64,000 nucleotides of DNA, taken from Henckelia pumila. Lineage: Eukaryota > Streptophyta > Magnoliopsida > Lamiales > Gesneriaceae. The translations under genes and the position numbers were made by a program. Positions 1 to 13,200 of this stretch are shown here, in pieces. Under the pieces are notes generated by a model that saw only the letters and a list, made by a program, of their open reading frames with translations, searched no databases and was not told where the DNA came from. The stretch covers positions 4,216,001-4,280,000 of the forward strand of contig NC_133121.1 of NCBI RefSeq assembly GCF_033568475.1, given 5' to 3'. Numbering within the stretch: the stretch's first letter is position 1; each line of letters begins with the position of its first letter.

Positions 1-826
1 CAAGTTAGACAATATAACAAAGAAAGCATAGGCCTTTAGTGGTAACATCATGAGAATCAGGATTTCAGCAATGGCACTCACGAGCCAGATGGATTTGCCG
101 TTAGAATCAGAGAATTTAGTAGCTTTTTTCATGAACCTAAGTTAGGTTCTATTTTGAACAAAATGGGATACGCTATAAATGCCCACTGGAAGGCATGAAT
201 ATTAAAAAATAGTGCAAAATATTGTGTCAATATTTTCAGCACAAAAGCCCTCAAAACCTGCAGCCCTAGGACTCATCGAAACTTCCATTTCTCAGGCAGC
301 GATTTTCGCAAAATTCCACCTCATTTTTGTATCTGCATAATGCAGTATACTTTCTAGATGATATCAGCTATGCAGCACAATTGAATCCGTGCATTGTCTG
401 CTGCCATATTTTGGAGGTAGATTCATTTGTTTGGTGGAGAAGATAGAAAGCAGATTGTTTATAGTGGCAATGCTCTGCGATTGGTCATAAAGAGAACAAG
501 ACTAGCATTCCATCCATCAGAAAGACATGCGAGGTATAATTCTTTTGTATAAGTCGAAAGCAAATGGATTATCACAGAGACTCTATACTGAAAAAATTTT
601 AAGTTCCTCTATGTTTGGATTATGTTTAGTGGAAAGCCCACCAAACAATGCACTAAAAAGGCAGAACATCGATCAAAATGTAATATAACAAAATGAAAAA
701 AGGAAAGGTTCACTTGCATTTACAAATTTAAATTTCCCAAAGCTAGTCCAAAAGTTTTGCAGTCACAGAACGTTGTAAAAATCAATCAGAAAGCAATTAA
801 CTTGTTGGGGAATATTAACTGCTTAC
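1..826 (-). other. Intron of the CAP-G gene, continuing off the window
   Basis: This follows the donor at 826/827. I looked for the next expected CAP-G exon on the minus strand and did not find it, so the acceptor is presumably outside the window. The stretch is AT-rich with no recognisable repeat. Confidence 0.6.
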
Positions 827-3084
827 CTGTGCTTCCATATGTAGGTGTTTACAGACCATTTTCCAAAACAGAGCAACCTCTGAGTCCATTAGCTCAATAG
901 AATTTTGACGTTGTCCTGCTCTTTAAATAGAAATTCTTAAGGAAATGGATCCAAAAGCTGACGTTCATAATGGAGTCGGTATCTAGTTGTATTTACACTT
1001 AAAACAGAATTTTACACTTAAAACAGAATTTTACACTTAAAACACAAGTATTAATATACCCAATCTAATATGTATAGAGCAAACACATTTTTATAAAAGG
1101 TCCTAATGCCCACTTTTTTTCCATTGAACAGTCCACAGACAATTCACAGACGTTAGCAACTCCAATTAAACAAACTCGTCTGAACTCTGAAACACTATTT
1201 AACTTAAATTTAAGCCGATTTCAAATACGCTTCGCTTGGTACTTCATCAAAAACCCACGGCATTTATGTTTGAGAACTCCAATACCAAAATAAATTGAAC
1301 TTTGAATAAATTTAGAAGGTATTAATTCCTTTTGAAGCCTAAGATAAAGCAGAAGTTTGATTCACAATGGATTTATATGTCCCCACATATGAACAATTGA
1401 TTGCATAGTTGTTTCGAGTTCCAAGTTCAACAAAGGTCTTAAACTTAAGCCAAAATATATGCCACACCAACCTTCTGCTCTCTCATCCTCTGAAGCTAAA
1501 AACTTGCGAATGGTTTGCCCATCTTGCAACTTTATCAGTTCTTCCTTCAGTAGTACAGACATTACGGACTCCCCAATCGATTCATAGGTTTCCACATCAA
1601 GATATCTAAGTAGTTTTATAGGGTCTCCATTGCAACATTTTTCCAGCCACTCAATTTTCATCAACTTCAAACACTCCTTTTCAACAGCTGGTGAGCGATC
1701 AGAAAGACCCCTCTGAAGAATAACTGTTCTGAGCTTGATGCTGTAAAACATAATAAAATCAAAGTTAAATTAATGCAGCATTGACATGTTATGATTTCTT
1801 TCCACTCTAAGAGCAAAACCAAAAGAAGAATATACTTTAAGGAGTTAACCATTGATTCACCTGAGGCTCTGCAGGGGGAATTTACTACCTAAGACACAGT
1901 AAGCTGCCTTTCTTACTGTCTCATTCACATCCAGTGTGCAATCAATTATCTTTGTCAGAGTTATACTCGAAGGTGGTAAAGACAACACAAAAGTCTTACG
2001 AACATCCTGAGCAAATGCAACAAAAAGGACAGTTAAAACATGTTGCATTCAATCCACACATGGTACATTAAGTCTCTAAAGCATTAGTGATTCTTTCATA
2101 GATAAAATGATCATATAACTTTAGGTTCCACATCATATCCCCAGTAGATGAGTTAACCTCCAGAAAGTGCAGAGAAGTAGTCACTAGTCAGGTTAATGGA
2201 ACAACTTTAATTACCCTATAAACTTCAATAAAATACAAGGCAAAGAACAAACCGCATTCTGCTCCAAAGGAAGCTTCTCGAGGAACAAATCAAGAATGTC
2301 TCTGTTTCCTGAATCATTTGCGAAGCGTGAAAGAGCCCTGACAGAAAATGTTCGAACTGCAGTTATTTTGTCAGCCACGCGCAATTTAATGCATTCGATC
2401 ACCTCATCCCAAAGCTCATTGCTAACTTCTGCATCATCCGGCAACCGCATAATGATCTGGCAGGGAATAATTACGTAAAATTATCCTCTTTTCAAAGTAA
2501 AATGTGAATAGCAAAACAAAAATCCCATTCCCTATATCTCTGTACTTCCCAAAACAAAATTTTCTTGAAACAATCCGATCTTTTCCTAAACAATAAAGAA
2601 ATAAAAACCATAGAGTCTTGTAATCCTCAGAATGCATCAAAAAAATTAAATTTATAATAGAAAAAATGCACATCAACAAAGCATAAAGCACAACCTCAGA
2701 GGCGATCTGGCAAGCCCTAAACCTGACAGTCTTATTAGCCGCGCCAGAAGCCACGATGAGAAACCTCAGAAAATTCTCCAGAAATTCATCGCAGCTGGCT
2801 GCATCTTTTGGGTTGCGGGAGCAAGCGAAAACAGCTACGAACTTTATGATACGATCTGCAGATGCTGTGCGGAGGTGAAAATCGAAAAGAGGGGTTATTG
2901 ACTTGGAAAAAGCGGCGAAGAATTCAACCGGCGGCCTTGAGGATCGGAGATCCGCAAGTTCTTTAAGCTTACGGATGTGTGTGGCTTGGGAAATGCGAGC
3001 CTCATCCAAAACCTTAGCAATTTTGACGGATAATTTCCTCTGCTGCTGATGATGATCTTCAGATTCTTCCCTTAACATTGGCAT
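827..3084 (-). CDS. CAPG: Condensin complex subunit 3 (CAP-G), 5' part, five exons visible
   Basis: Exons, in order of transcription: 3084-2695, 2456-2253, 2006-1861, 1740-1472 and 918-827. All junctions are GT-AG and stay in frame. CAP-G is the HEAT-repeat kleisin-binding subunit of condensin I, which compacts mitotic chromosomes. The translated exons line up as expected for plant CAP-G: an N-terminal segment with LKELADLRSS, then RALSRFANDS and LPLEQNADVRKT, then TLDVNETVRKAAY, then ILQRGLSDRSPAVEKECL, and finally IELMDSEVALFWK. The start is the first ATG of exon 1 (MPMLREESEDH). Only about 370 residues are present of a protein that is usually around 1000. The last visible exon ends in phase 0 at a GTAAG donor, and the intron runs to the window edge. 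I saw no frameshift or stop. The exon order is my reading, not checked against cDNA. Confidence 0.92.
992..1044. repeat. 19-bp tandem repeat, about 2.8 copies, in a CAP-G intron
   Basis: The unit TTTACACTTAAAACAGAAT occurs at 992, 1011 and 1030, the third copy being partial. It lies in the 919-1471 intron and is a short minisatellite. No function is implied. Confidence 0.85.
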
Positions 3085-3584
3085 TTTCTTCTATAGATTT
3101 GAATTTCCGTTGGAATCAATTTCTACGCTGATGGATGCATTTGAAATGTTCTTTTGAACGAAATTTCAAGCGGGAATAATCCGAAGATTTAGTTGGGCCG
3201 TGAATTTAAACTTTTCATGGGCCAAGCTCAAAAGGTTTCCTGTGAATCTGAGCCCATTCGTGTTTTGGCCTTTTGGACTTGGAGTCTTCGTTTAACTTAA
3301 TTTTTTAGTAGCTTTTTAACTCAAAATCTTGATGGTATTTTTTGTTCTCTCTTGTTATGGAAACGATGATTTGCCATTTGACCATATATATGGGAATTTC
3401 TAAAATGTGCGAGAATAAAATTCAGAAATTGTGTTTTGTGTGATGAATACTGTTATTCAATAATCAACAGTTTATGGTTTTATTAGGTTTGAAAACATAC
3501 TACTTCACCATTGTAGTTTATTTATTTTGGTATACGCTATATAAATTCTTAAATATGCTCACTCAATCTATAAATTAAAGTAAC

Positions 3585-3770
3585 TCGAGTAGCTCAGGAG
3601 TGTTCAAATTAGTGAAGTATGTGATTACTTAGCTAGCGGTCAGATGTTCGATTTTCTTCTTTAAAATTATCTCTTGACAATATAAGAACTACACGAAAAA
3701 AAATGTAAATCCCACATGACCAAAAAAGTTCGAGCCACTAGAGACGCGCCACCATGGTGCTACACGGTTA
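3585..3770 (+). repeat. tRNA-derived SINE-like sequence in the CAP-G upstream region
   Basis: The 3085-4093 gap separates the CAP-G start from the 3' end of the next gene. Within it, GTAGCTCAGGAGTGTTC near 3590 resembles a Pol III A box, and AGATGTTCGATTTTC about 50 bp downstream resembles a B box. These are the usual head of plant tRNA-derived SINEs. Target duplications were not identified, so this is tentative. Nothing else is recognisable in the gap. Confidence 0.35.
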
Positions 3771-4093
3771 CAATATCAAATCTAAGAAACAGAGCATAGA
3801 TGCTTTAATTACATATCTCCCTTTTAAAGAAAATCTGTGTATATATATATCAATTGTTTACCAAACAAGTAACTATATATAAAGATCAATTTACAACTCC
3901 AAAATGCAATTCAATGATAAAATTCCCATGCAAATATCGAAGCGTAGAAGCCGTAGAACAGTACGTGCGTTCTTTATACACTCTCCTGCCATTTTGTTTG
4001 ACGTTTTTCGTTGTTTCAATGCATAACGTATGATATAAATCAAGAATAGCAGTCTCTAGCTCGGAGTTTGCTGGATTAGATTTACCTTTAGAT

Positions 4094-6474
4094 TCACATC
4101 AAGACCTCATACTGCATGCTGCTCTTTATCTTCTTGCTGCATTTTGTAACGGTGGTATCGCAGGCTTCAGGCCAATTCAATGACCTTCCCATTATATGGG
4201 GTTTCATTTTTTGGTTCAATCTGCACAAAAACGTTCTCATATAATTAGATCGAGAAACCTTGTGGAAATCATAGTAATTCAACCCCTTTCGAATCATTAT
4301 AAAATTCAAACCACAACTTTCATTCGCACCAGTCCAGATTATCCATCAATATATAATCTCCTATACGAATGAACATCGATTCAACAAATGAAAATTACAA
4401 GGACAAATTTACTTAGCCGTAACCTGTGGACATGATGTCCTTACGGCTTGTGAAGCTCATAGTTTTCTTAAACAAAAACATCACTTTTCCTCTTCATTCT
4501 ATAGAACAATCCCCGGTGAAAATTTAAAGTTAATGTTGCTGTAAAACAACAAAGAAGCAAATGTATGTTTTCATTTTACTACGATGTCATGTTCGATGTT
4601 TGAAGACTTGTAACAAGCTTATATATAGCATATGTATTATAAAACAGTCGGCATACAAACTGAATTTTTGGTCATGATCGATTCGAAAATACATTATGAT
4701 TTTCAACTGACATACACTGAATGCTATTTTACGCTCTAAAACAAATTCAATATTGTTTTTGCACAGAGATCTTGATTATATAGATTATTTTATTTTATTT
4801 TTTTTGGGGAAAAAATGGGAAAGATCCTTGACTAATTGTTAAGAAGGTCATCAAGATTTACCGGTGTGACCGCTTCTCCAGGAATCTGGCCAACGTTGCT
4901 CTCCTGGCCATAGCCACTGTTGGGGTATAACCTATTTTCAGACATAAACATTGTAAATAAAATAAATTAATACATCATCAAGTGATTTTTAATTTCATGA
5001 TCTGATCAACAAGTCAACTTTTTTTTGTGTGTTACAACTCGAGGGACAAGTAGCAACGAGTCAACTTTTCTTAGCAACAATCGATGAGAAGTAGTGCATT
5101 AATACCATCTTTGGACTTTCGGGTATCGTCGAAAGATGCATCCCCGATCGCATACGTCGACTTTCCATCACCCTGTTAATTATGCATTGATCATGAAAGA
5201 AAACTTCAAAATTAGGGTTATTAAATATATACAATATAATTCTAAGATGAAAATTGGGAAACGAAAAAAAGAATAGGGAGGGTAACCTTTTGTGCAGGAA
5301 AAAAAATGGATACATCAGTGGGACAGAATTGTACAGTTGATGAAGCTGGGAATGAGAGTGGGCGCCCCAATTTGTTCCTGAAATTATGAGCCAAATTATT
5401 CATTTATACACCATTATTTCTTTCACATATCCATTTACACTCAATTTGATCGAAATATATATAACATCGACCTAAATAAATACACCCCACGTAATTGTAA
5501 GTTCGAGGAGTACTCATGCAATTTAATCACCTTGAAATCGGTAATATATCGTTGCGATTATATCGAAAACCCGAGTGACCGACGATCGGCTTCCCAGCAA
5601 AGGATTGGCATGCTGTTTCTCTTTGTTGAGCATTTTCCCAGTCGTAGTTACAAGCCGAATTCCGCATGCAAGTCATATTTTCTGCAGGAGACTTCCCTAT
5701 CTTCTTCTGTGAATTTCATAAGCAAAATTCATTTTGGTATAATATAAAAAAAAAAATTCAAACGTTTGCCAATAAATACAAAATCAAAATATTCTTGATT
5801 TTTTTAAAAGTAACCACTATCACTGCTCCCTCTGAACCATCATCTCGTACTTTTTGTCAAGTACAACAAATATTTGAAAAAGAATATATAGATCCAAACA
5901 CAGCATCTCCGGTCAACTACTCCGTATATATGTAATATATATTGTTAAAAACTAAAATAAAATCGTGCAAATATTCATTACATAAAATATAAGGCTTACT
6001 GCTAATATATGTGACAGTAATAATAATTAACAAAATATATAAAAAGAGATATTATTGGCACATGGATTCCACCTGATCAAAATGGGGTGTACAGTACCGA
6101 TATATGGCTAAATAGTTTTAAATATATATATATAAAGAAAAGTAATATTTGAATGGTTTAAGAAATTAATAAATAGTTTTCCCGAAAAAGCAAGAAATCC
6201 AACCGGGAGAAAATCTCGGATAACTGCTTTTTCGTCCATTGGAGAGCTGGTACAAAGAGACAAGGATACGTTACCTGAAGATTCATCACAATTAACACGA
6301 ACCGATTAATTAATGAATCCCCAAAAAAAAAAAAAACAATCGAAATAATCCAGCAAATCGAGAAGGAATTAATTAAATACCGGAATCAAGGAACCCATCG
6401 GGCTCGTAACCGCTCGGAGCCGGGCCGGGAGAAGGATTTTGCGAATACAGGAGGCCCATGAAATCGATCTCCAT
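4094..6474 (-). CDS. Jas-motif protein, JAZ/TIFY-like but with no visible TIFY motif; six exons, 199 aa
   Basis: Exons: 6474-6381, 5681-5531, 5377-5287, 5172-5106, 4931-4862 and 4220-4094. All are GT-AG and phase-consistent (600 nt in total). Residues 1-8 (MEIDFMGL) resemble the MERDFMGL start of JAZ3/4/9-type proteins. Residues 142-158 (MARRATLARFLEKRSHR) are a Jas motif, the segment by which JAZ repressors bind COI1 and MYC transcription factors. The intron after R158 sits at the known conserved Jas intron position. If it is retained, translation stops at the next codon (TAA). After splicing the motif ends in KPH where JAZ proteins have PY. I found no TIF[FY]XG motif in the joined exons. 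Likely a nuclear jasmonate-response regulator by family. The gene could be a diverged JAZ, or a TIFY exon could have been missed in the 699-bp first intron. Confidence 0.72.
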
Positions 6475-6633
6475 GTATAGTTAGAATCAACGAAAGAACA
6501 ATCGGGAAGCAGAGATGGAGAGGGTTTTAGAGTTGGGAGAAGTGAAGAAGAAGAAGAATGTAAAGAGGAAGAAAGAGGATAATTGTTAGGTGAGGCGGCC
6601 GCATGAGAGCCACTGAAAATACAGAGCGAAAAA

Positions 6634-6728
6634 CACGTGCTGCTTCCATGAATTAAATGGAGGTGTAGCAAACCTAGCCCAGCCCCTATGTTTTCAAAGA
6701 GACAGCTACCACACACATCTTTCACGTG
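6634..6728 (-). promoter_or_regulatory. Two G-boxes (CACGTG) upstream of the Jas-motif gene
   Basis: Perfect CACGTG hexamers occur at 6634-6639 and 6723-6728, about 160 and 250 bp upstream of the ATG at 6474. JAZ genes are usually induced by MYC2-type bHLH factors through G-boxes, so this placement fits autoregulated jasmonate signalling. The link to this gene is inference. A hexamer can occur by chance, but two within 100 bp of the start is suggestive. Confidence 0.5.
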
Positions 6729-7064
6729 ACATTTATGGTTTTCGGGATCATATTTATTCATTATCAATGTCAAATGTTTCCCACCTCAGCTCTTCCTCGG
6801 ATTTTTTTTATTCATTCCTGTTGCTTCGTCATCAAACTTTTGTGACTTGTAAATTAATTAATACACCATCAAACGGTTTGATTCATGAATTTTTTTTTTT
6901 TTTATTTTGTTCTTCATGGAAGTAATTGTCTAAAGGCATGTTTGTTTTTAATATAATTTTCTTAAAATGATGTTCAATTTTCTTATAACTCATAATAAAC
7001 TCATATATATATCACACAGCAAGTTGAAGCAACAAATTAAGTGTGGTCAAATAGTCAATAAAAC

Positions 7065-7475
7065 CAGGGACGGATCCAAGAATTAGAGTTGGGTGGGCTT
7101 GAACTTAATCAATAAATTATATATTATAAAAACAGATCATTACATTATACTACTTACAAAAAAATAAAAAAAATCGTGTTGTTGGTCCTATATGTTTGTT
7201 TTTAGGATTTTGATAATCTATGTTATCAAATTTCAATTTTATTTTTGTTTTTTTTTTTTGCAACTTTCATCAAAATCATAAAACGACAAATTTGGAGGAC
7301 CAAAATGAAATTTTCCTCCTAAAACTGAAGTTGTGCACTAGAATCAAGAAGATGGGCTAGGCTTCCGGTGTGAAAAGTAAATTTTATTGGATTAAGTAAA
7401 AAAACTTACATATGTAATAAAAAAAATTTGGGTTGAGTTATAGACTAAGACTGACCTAAGCTAGATCCGTCCTTG
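7065..7475. mobile_element. Non-autonomous hAT element (411 bp) with perfect 8-bp TSD
   Basis: The left end CAGGGACGGATCCAAG and the right end (reverse complement CAAGGACGGATCTAGC) form imperfect terminal inverted repeats. The flanks 7057-7064 and 7476-7483 are identical (AATAAAAC), the 8-bp duplication typical of hAT insertions. It has no coding capacity. The rest of the 6475-8302 gap is AT-rich with no gene seen. Confidence 0.85.
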
Positions 7476-8307
7476 AATAAAACAAAGGAAAACATAATTT
7501 TATAATTAATAAAAAAGTGTGAGAAACGAACAATATGATAACTCTATTAGCAAATATTTGAACTCATTAATGAAGGGAAACTAGAAACTGGTGTCTCATG
7601 CATAAAGAAAACTTAATTACATCAAATATCATTAATAATTCCTATTGAATTAATCAAATGACATATAATATAATCATATATATAACAAAATTATCAATGA
7701 TTTACAGTTTGCCTTTGTAACAGAACCAAATGATAGGATAACGGGGTGCACAGTGCACTTACATATTGGAAAACAAATTAAAATTGCTCAAATTGTGATG
7801 AAAATTGACACACAGTACTAAAACATTTGTCGATTCATAGTTGTGTGTAAAACACATAAGTCATTAAAGAGAGAGAGAGAGACTGCGGGCTAAGTTTTGA
7901 TACATTTTCTTTACCATCAATAAATAACATTAATCGTGATTCAAACTTTAATAGCCTCGAAATCATTCAATTGCAAGTTGCAGCATTCGTTAAATCAGCT
8001 TATTCGTAAAAAAAAAAAAAATTTATTTTTTGAATTGGAGAAAGAGTTTTTTTTTTTTTTTGTTACAATTGAATCTCGAACGCATTCATAAAATTTCAAT
8101 TCCACATTTTTCATGCCTCGCTTACATTTTGGACATGGTGACGGGACTAAAATAGTAAATTAAAGCAAAAACTAAATCCATGTGAAAATGATGAAAACCA
8201 AAAGAAGAAAAATACATCTTGGATTGTCCAGATTGCTACATGTATGCATCAAGACTTTATTTTTCTTTGTCTTAATTTCTCTATGATATATCATTAATGC
8301 TAGCTCT

Positions 8308-9467
8308 TGAAAGGGCCCGTGTCCTGTTTTAATATTTAATGATCAAACAACCAGGATTAATTAATGTAAACAGCGAAAACGAGTTAAAAATTTGCGTTTG
8401 GGCCTACAGAAATTTCGGCATGACCTATTCGTAAATAGGACATCCCAAAAACCTGTACAACACAACCAGCAATATATACTCGAAAATAGAGTCACAACTC
8501 CAATTTACAAACCTATAGCCGCACTGGCCAGGACTAAACACATGCAGAGCCGGCAAGGCTCGATCACACAAATAACAATTCAAAACAAGGTCCAAAACTA
8601 TTTATACAAATACACAGGGCATCACCCCGGCAAATATAAAACTCGCTAAACTGATATATATACATATATCTGGGAACTCAACTCCACGCTCGCCTCACTG
8701 GGTACCACTAGATGACGCTCCACCAGATGCGTCAAATCCCCCTGGATAACCTGCTATGGAATCACAAACAACCACAGCATAAAAAGAAAACAGGGGTCGG
8801 AACCCCAGTACGACGAACTATAAAAATTACGACAAATATAACTGACATGAATAAAATTAAGTACAATGCAATGAAATGCAATGTAATGCGTGACAGGTAT
8901 CAATGAAATAGGAATACCAAAAGGAGTCCAAATAATCGTATCACAATAAACTCAGTGGCCACCCGTGCCAGGAACGCAGCAGACCTCGAATCATCACTGC
9001 TAATCCATACACGTAGCATCGGAGGGTGACAGGAGCGACCCGTCCAGCCTCATGCTGTCATCAGGAGTGTCGTACGTAGCATCAGAGGGCGACAGGAGCT
9101 ACCTGTCCGTGCCTCATACTATCTCAGGAGTGCACTAAAATAATGTCACTCGCTCCATGATGACTCAATACATCTCAAGAGATCAATATCAATAGTAATC
9201 AAAGGAGTCAAGGCTCAACGTGCTATGTAAACTTATAAATGAGTGAATGAAATCATATAATCCACGTAAGCACATAAAACACATTATCACTCATTACAAA
9301 ATATTTAATATCATTACATGCCATTATAGACGTCGTAATATAAACAGCTCATACGTACCTCAACCGACACTTAATTACCACAGAAATATCTCAAGTATTT
9401 CTCGGATATTCCAATCCCAAATTTTCAGAATCTGTAATTCCAGAAAAAGTAAAATCGGGTCCTTACA
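8308..9467 (-). mobile_element. Solo LTR (1160 bp) of a Gypsy-like element, TSD GCTCT
   Basis: Read on the minus strand it begins TGTAAGGACCCG and ends GGGCCCTTTCA, the TG...CA termini of an LTR. It is flanked by GCTCT at 8303-8307 and 9468-9472. No internal domain or second LTR adjoins it, so it is best read as a solo LTR left by LTR-LTR recombination. The same TGTAAGG start occurs in the insertion at 55453. Short open frames inside it look meaningless. Confidence 0.85.
9011..9133. repeat. Two imperfect 63-bp tandem units inside the solo LTR
   Basis: ACGTAGCATCGGAGGGTGAC starts at 9011 and ACGTAGCATCAGAGGGCGAC starts at 9074. Similarity continues through CAGGAGTG. These could be LTR enhancer-type repeats, which is inference. 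Confidence 0.75.
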
Positions 9468-9472
9468 GCTCT

Positions 9473-10197
9473 TGTATTTGATAGTTCGTGTACGTAGCAG
9501 TTTAATTGATAAATAAATATTATCTATCAAACAAACAAACAAACAATACATAGTAGACAAATCAACTTTGTTCATGTTTTAAAAAAAATACTTTTAAAAA
9601 ATAATATTTTTATGGGTTACCCAAATAGGATATATTTTTAACAAAATTGACACGTGAGACCATTTCACGTGAGTTTTTGTGATATTTTGAAGATAAAAAA
9701 TAGCCTTGAAGATCAAAAAGCTCTTCCAATTACTCGTCTAGTCGCCCATAGTCTCCAATAATGTACGTACGTAGCATGGTACATATTGCCTCTTGTTATG
9801 AATTTGGGATGCATTTGGAGTACTGCGGGGATTTAATTGAATTAAACAATATATGGGTTTCAAATCTGATTTATTGTTTAGATGAATTTAAATAGAGCAT
9901 TTTAGGTCCACTGATTTATTTGAATGAACAGAAATTCAAATGAATTTCAAATACGCTATTTATCAACTGAAACGATTTCGACAGTAATTGTCGTGGGTTT
10001 CGACTTTCGAATACACAGTCGATATTCAAATTAAATTCATGAATTCAAGCACGATCTTAATTGAATCAAATCAAACCAGATATATTATATTAGAACAATT
10101 AGCACCAACCCAAACCTCATCTGACTAGCTAGAATTGCCATATTTGGCTCAAAATATAAAAAATTTATAAACCGAATTAAAGTGAACTCGGATATCG

Positions 10198-10228
<31 letters not shown>

Positions 10229-13200
10229 TATATATTGTGTAATTACAGTACCCTCGTGTCCGGAATGTGGTGGTGAAAACATATACTAAATAAGTAAATA
10301 TATGAAACATCTTCCATATATAATATAATAAATAAATATGAGAATTGCATTAAATAATAATTATATACATAGTAATGATAATTAGCCGGAAAGATGTTAG
10401 TATTTTCAGATGGACCAAGAGTAGACAACTACTTCACACTGTACATGATCCCTACATTGCCATTTGGAAAACGAAATGTCAACAAATAAATTGAAGCTAA
10501 GAACAAAAATACATAACATCCAAGAACAGTGCAATTATTTGCTCGTTAATTTACACGACACTTAAAATAAAACTACACATGGCCATGGTCCAAGAAGGAA
10601 AATTAATTCAATATCAATAATTTTTTTTTTAAAAAAAATGTGATGATCATGTTTTCTTATCTAGATGCGATGCAGATTTTTTCTTTTTTCTTTTTTTCTT
10701 TTATTTTGGTTTTTTTTTTTTCCATTTTGACGCCTTTCACGTGTTTTGATTTTTTTTTTTCGTTTTTTTTTACAAGTAATTATAAAGACTTTCATGTGTT
10801 GCACAACATTCATTTTGCAGTATACATGCAAAATGAATAATTGTAGGGATCTTCGTTTTTTAAAAAATATTTTAAAATATGAATTAAAAATATAATCCGA
10901 TGTATATAAGTTATTTTGATAAATTAAACATTTATATATAAATGTTTCATAATAATATTTAATTTTTTTTTACATGGTTATTATCTGGAACGATTAGAAC
11001 AATAATTAAAGTGATTTCTATGTATAATGTGTTATATAATTAATTCATGAATTGTATGTTTAGATATAGTAATCGATTTTATATTTTATTTATGTACACT
11101 ATTTAATTTATTATAATACGTACTTAAGTGCTAAGAGGTTACTCAATTAATCATACAAATAAATTTAATTATTCAAATGTAAAATATATTTAAATATTTT
11201 ATATAAAAAATAGCTGTCGTAAATGAAATAGCTAGTAACTATATTCTAAGAATGTTCCACGAGAAAAAGTACGAATTAATTGATAGATCGTTGATTAATT
11301 TTGTGTTTGGTGCGTAAAATATATTGTTTTAGAATTTTTTAAAAAAAATTCCTGTATATTTTTTTAAAAAAATTGAAATAAAATTTTTATTTTGAATAAA
11401 TAAAATGGAGTTTTGGAATTTCCATATAAACTCAGTAACAGAAACAGTGACGGACCGGTCGGGGAGGGCCGCCAGTTATTTATTTTACGGGCTTACGTTT
11501 GGGCGGTGGGGGCCTGGCTGCAGGCATGTAGCCCACTGTCGGGCTTATTTCTTGTCGCAAATATTCACTCGTTGCATTTTTTTAATTATGCCAAATATAT
11601 TGGTAACTTTTCATTTGTGCAAATTCCAAAACAATAATGTTTTTCTAAAATCAGATTTTAAAATACTAGCTTGCATTTGATCGATGGATTTGTACATCTG
11701 TTTGTTTTGGTAAATTCGCTTAACAATGTATTTCAAATATTAAATTGTTATTTTTTTATCGTTGTGGTGGATTTGAGATTAATGTGAAATATAAAGATAG
11801 CATTTGGGAGAGATTTTAGGAAGCATTTCTCAACTTTACCTTCATAAAATTTCAAAATTGTGAAAGAAAAAAATAAAAAGTGCTTCCTAGAAGCTCTCAC
11901 AAACACTACCGAAGTCGTTTCAATCCAAACGCAATACCTGTTGCAAGTAAATGTTAAAATTATGTGTACATTATTTAATGAATTTCATAGTCAATTAATG
12001 AAGGTTTTGAAATATATGCATGTTTTGGATGAACACTATGCATGATTATATATGTAGCTCCTCCTTGCTTAGTATCAAACATTGCAATAATAATGCAAAA
12101 CGGTTATTTCGAATTCGTTATTGACTATAAAATTTATTGGTAGTTAATTAATATTTAGTGAGCACAGTGATAGTGAGGGCTGTTAGCTCATCAATGGTCT
12201 AAAGCGTAGTATTTAAGTTGATTACGTTGAATCTACCAAAATTAAAATTATTAGCATTACTAATTATTTACATATATTTTATGTCGGCCACTTTAAAATC
12301 AATTGATTTAGATTATGTCAAATATATTTTATTTATTATTATGATCGATTACAACAAGAAATATGAAATACTTGCAAATTAGTTGTGCTATAATAACACA
12401 GCATTGGATCCATCATAAGTAATGGTTTATATAAGTATTATTATGGTATTGAAAAGTCAAGTTTTCTTGTAAACGCAGCTATTTATTTTCGTAACTTTTA
12501 TTATGGAGAATTATATTGAAGGATTAGCCGTTGAGGTTTCAGAACCTATGACACCGACCGTGAAATTGACATTATATATAATTTATACAAATCCTTCGAT
12601 ATATTTTCATGAAATGGTTCTTTCAATGATTGTATATATATAACATATATTTAGTTGATTTTCAATCAGCATATAGAGTACATTTGTTCTCTTTCTACTT
12701 TTAGTTTGTTTTTCATCAAAACATTGACATTGTTATTGATCGATAAATATATTATAACAATATTTGGAGTTCGTTCTATTTTATGGCCTAATTAATTTAA
12801 ACTTGGAAATAAATAATTTTCGTTCTTTATGATAAAATCTACACGGAATGAGATACAATTTAGGGGCAAGTCACACCACTCTGTTGTAAAATTTAGATAT
12901 AGATTTTATTATTACATAAATTTATCTCACCGACAAGATAAAATCATAGAATCTTCCTGCAAGAAAAAGAAATCATTAATTTAACCTTGAAATCAAAAGA
13001 AAAGAACAGTCACACATGGCAAATTGGCGATGGTGTAAATGATTGTTTTAATGCAAGTGTAACGTACAATATTTTTTCATTAAAATAAACATTCTATCAG
13101 ATGAAATTTACACCTCGCAATACATTAGTTTTAATAAATCTTAAAAATAAGAATAAAACCACATGGCCATGCTGTGTTACAAGTTGGTAACATGTATACT

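Noticed and set aside
6369..6773. 134-codon minus-strand open frame overlapping the first exon of the Jas-motif gene
   Set aside because: Out of frame with the exon that starts MEIDFMGL and splices in frame; it runs through the 5' UTR and promoter.
10640..10840. Phenylalanine-rich 66-codon frame that looks like membrane protein
   Set aside because: A T-rich tract gives Phe codons in any frame; no gene context.
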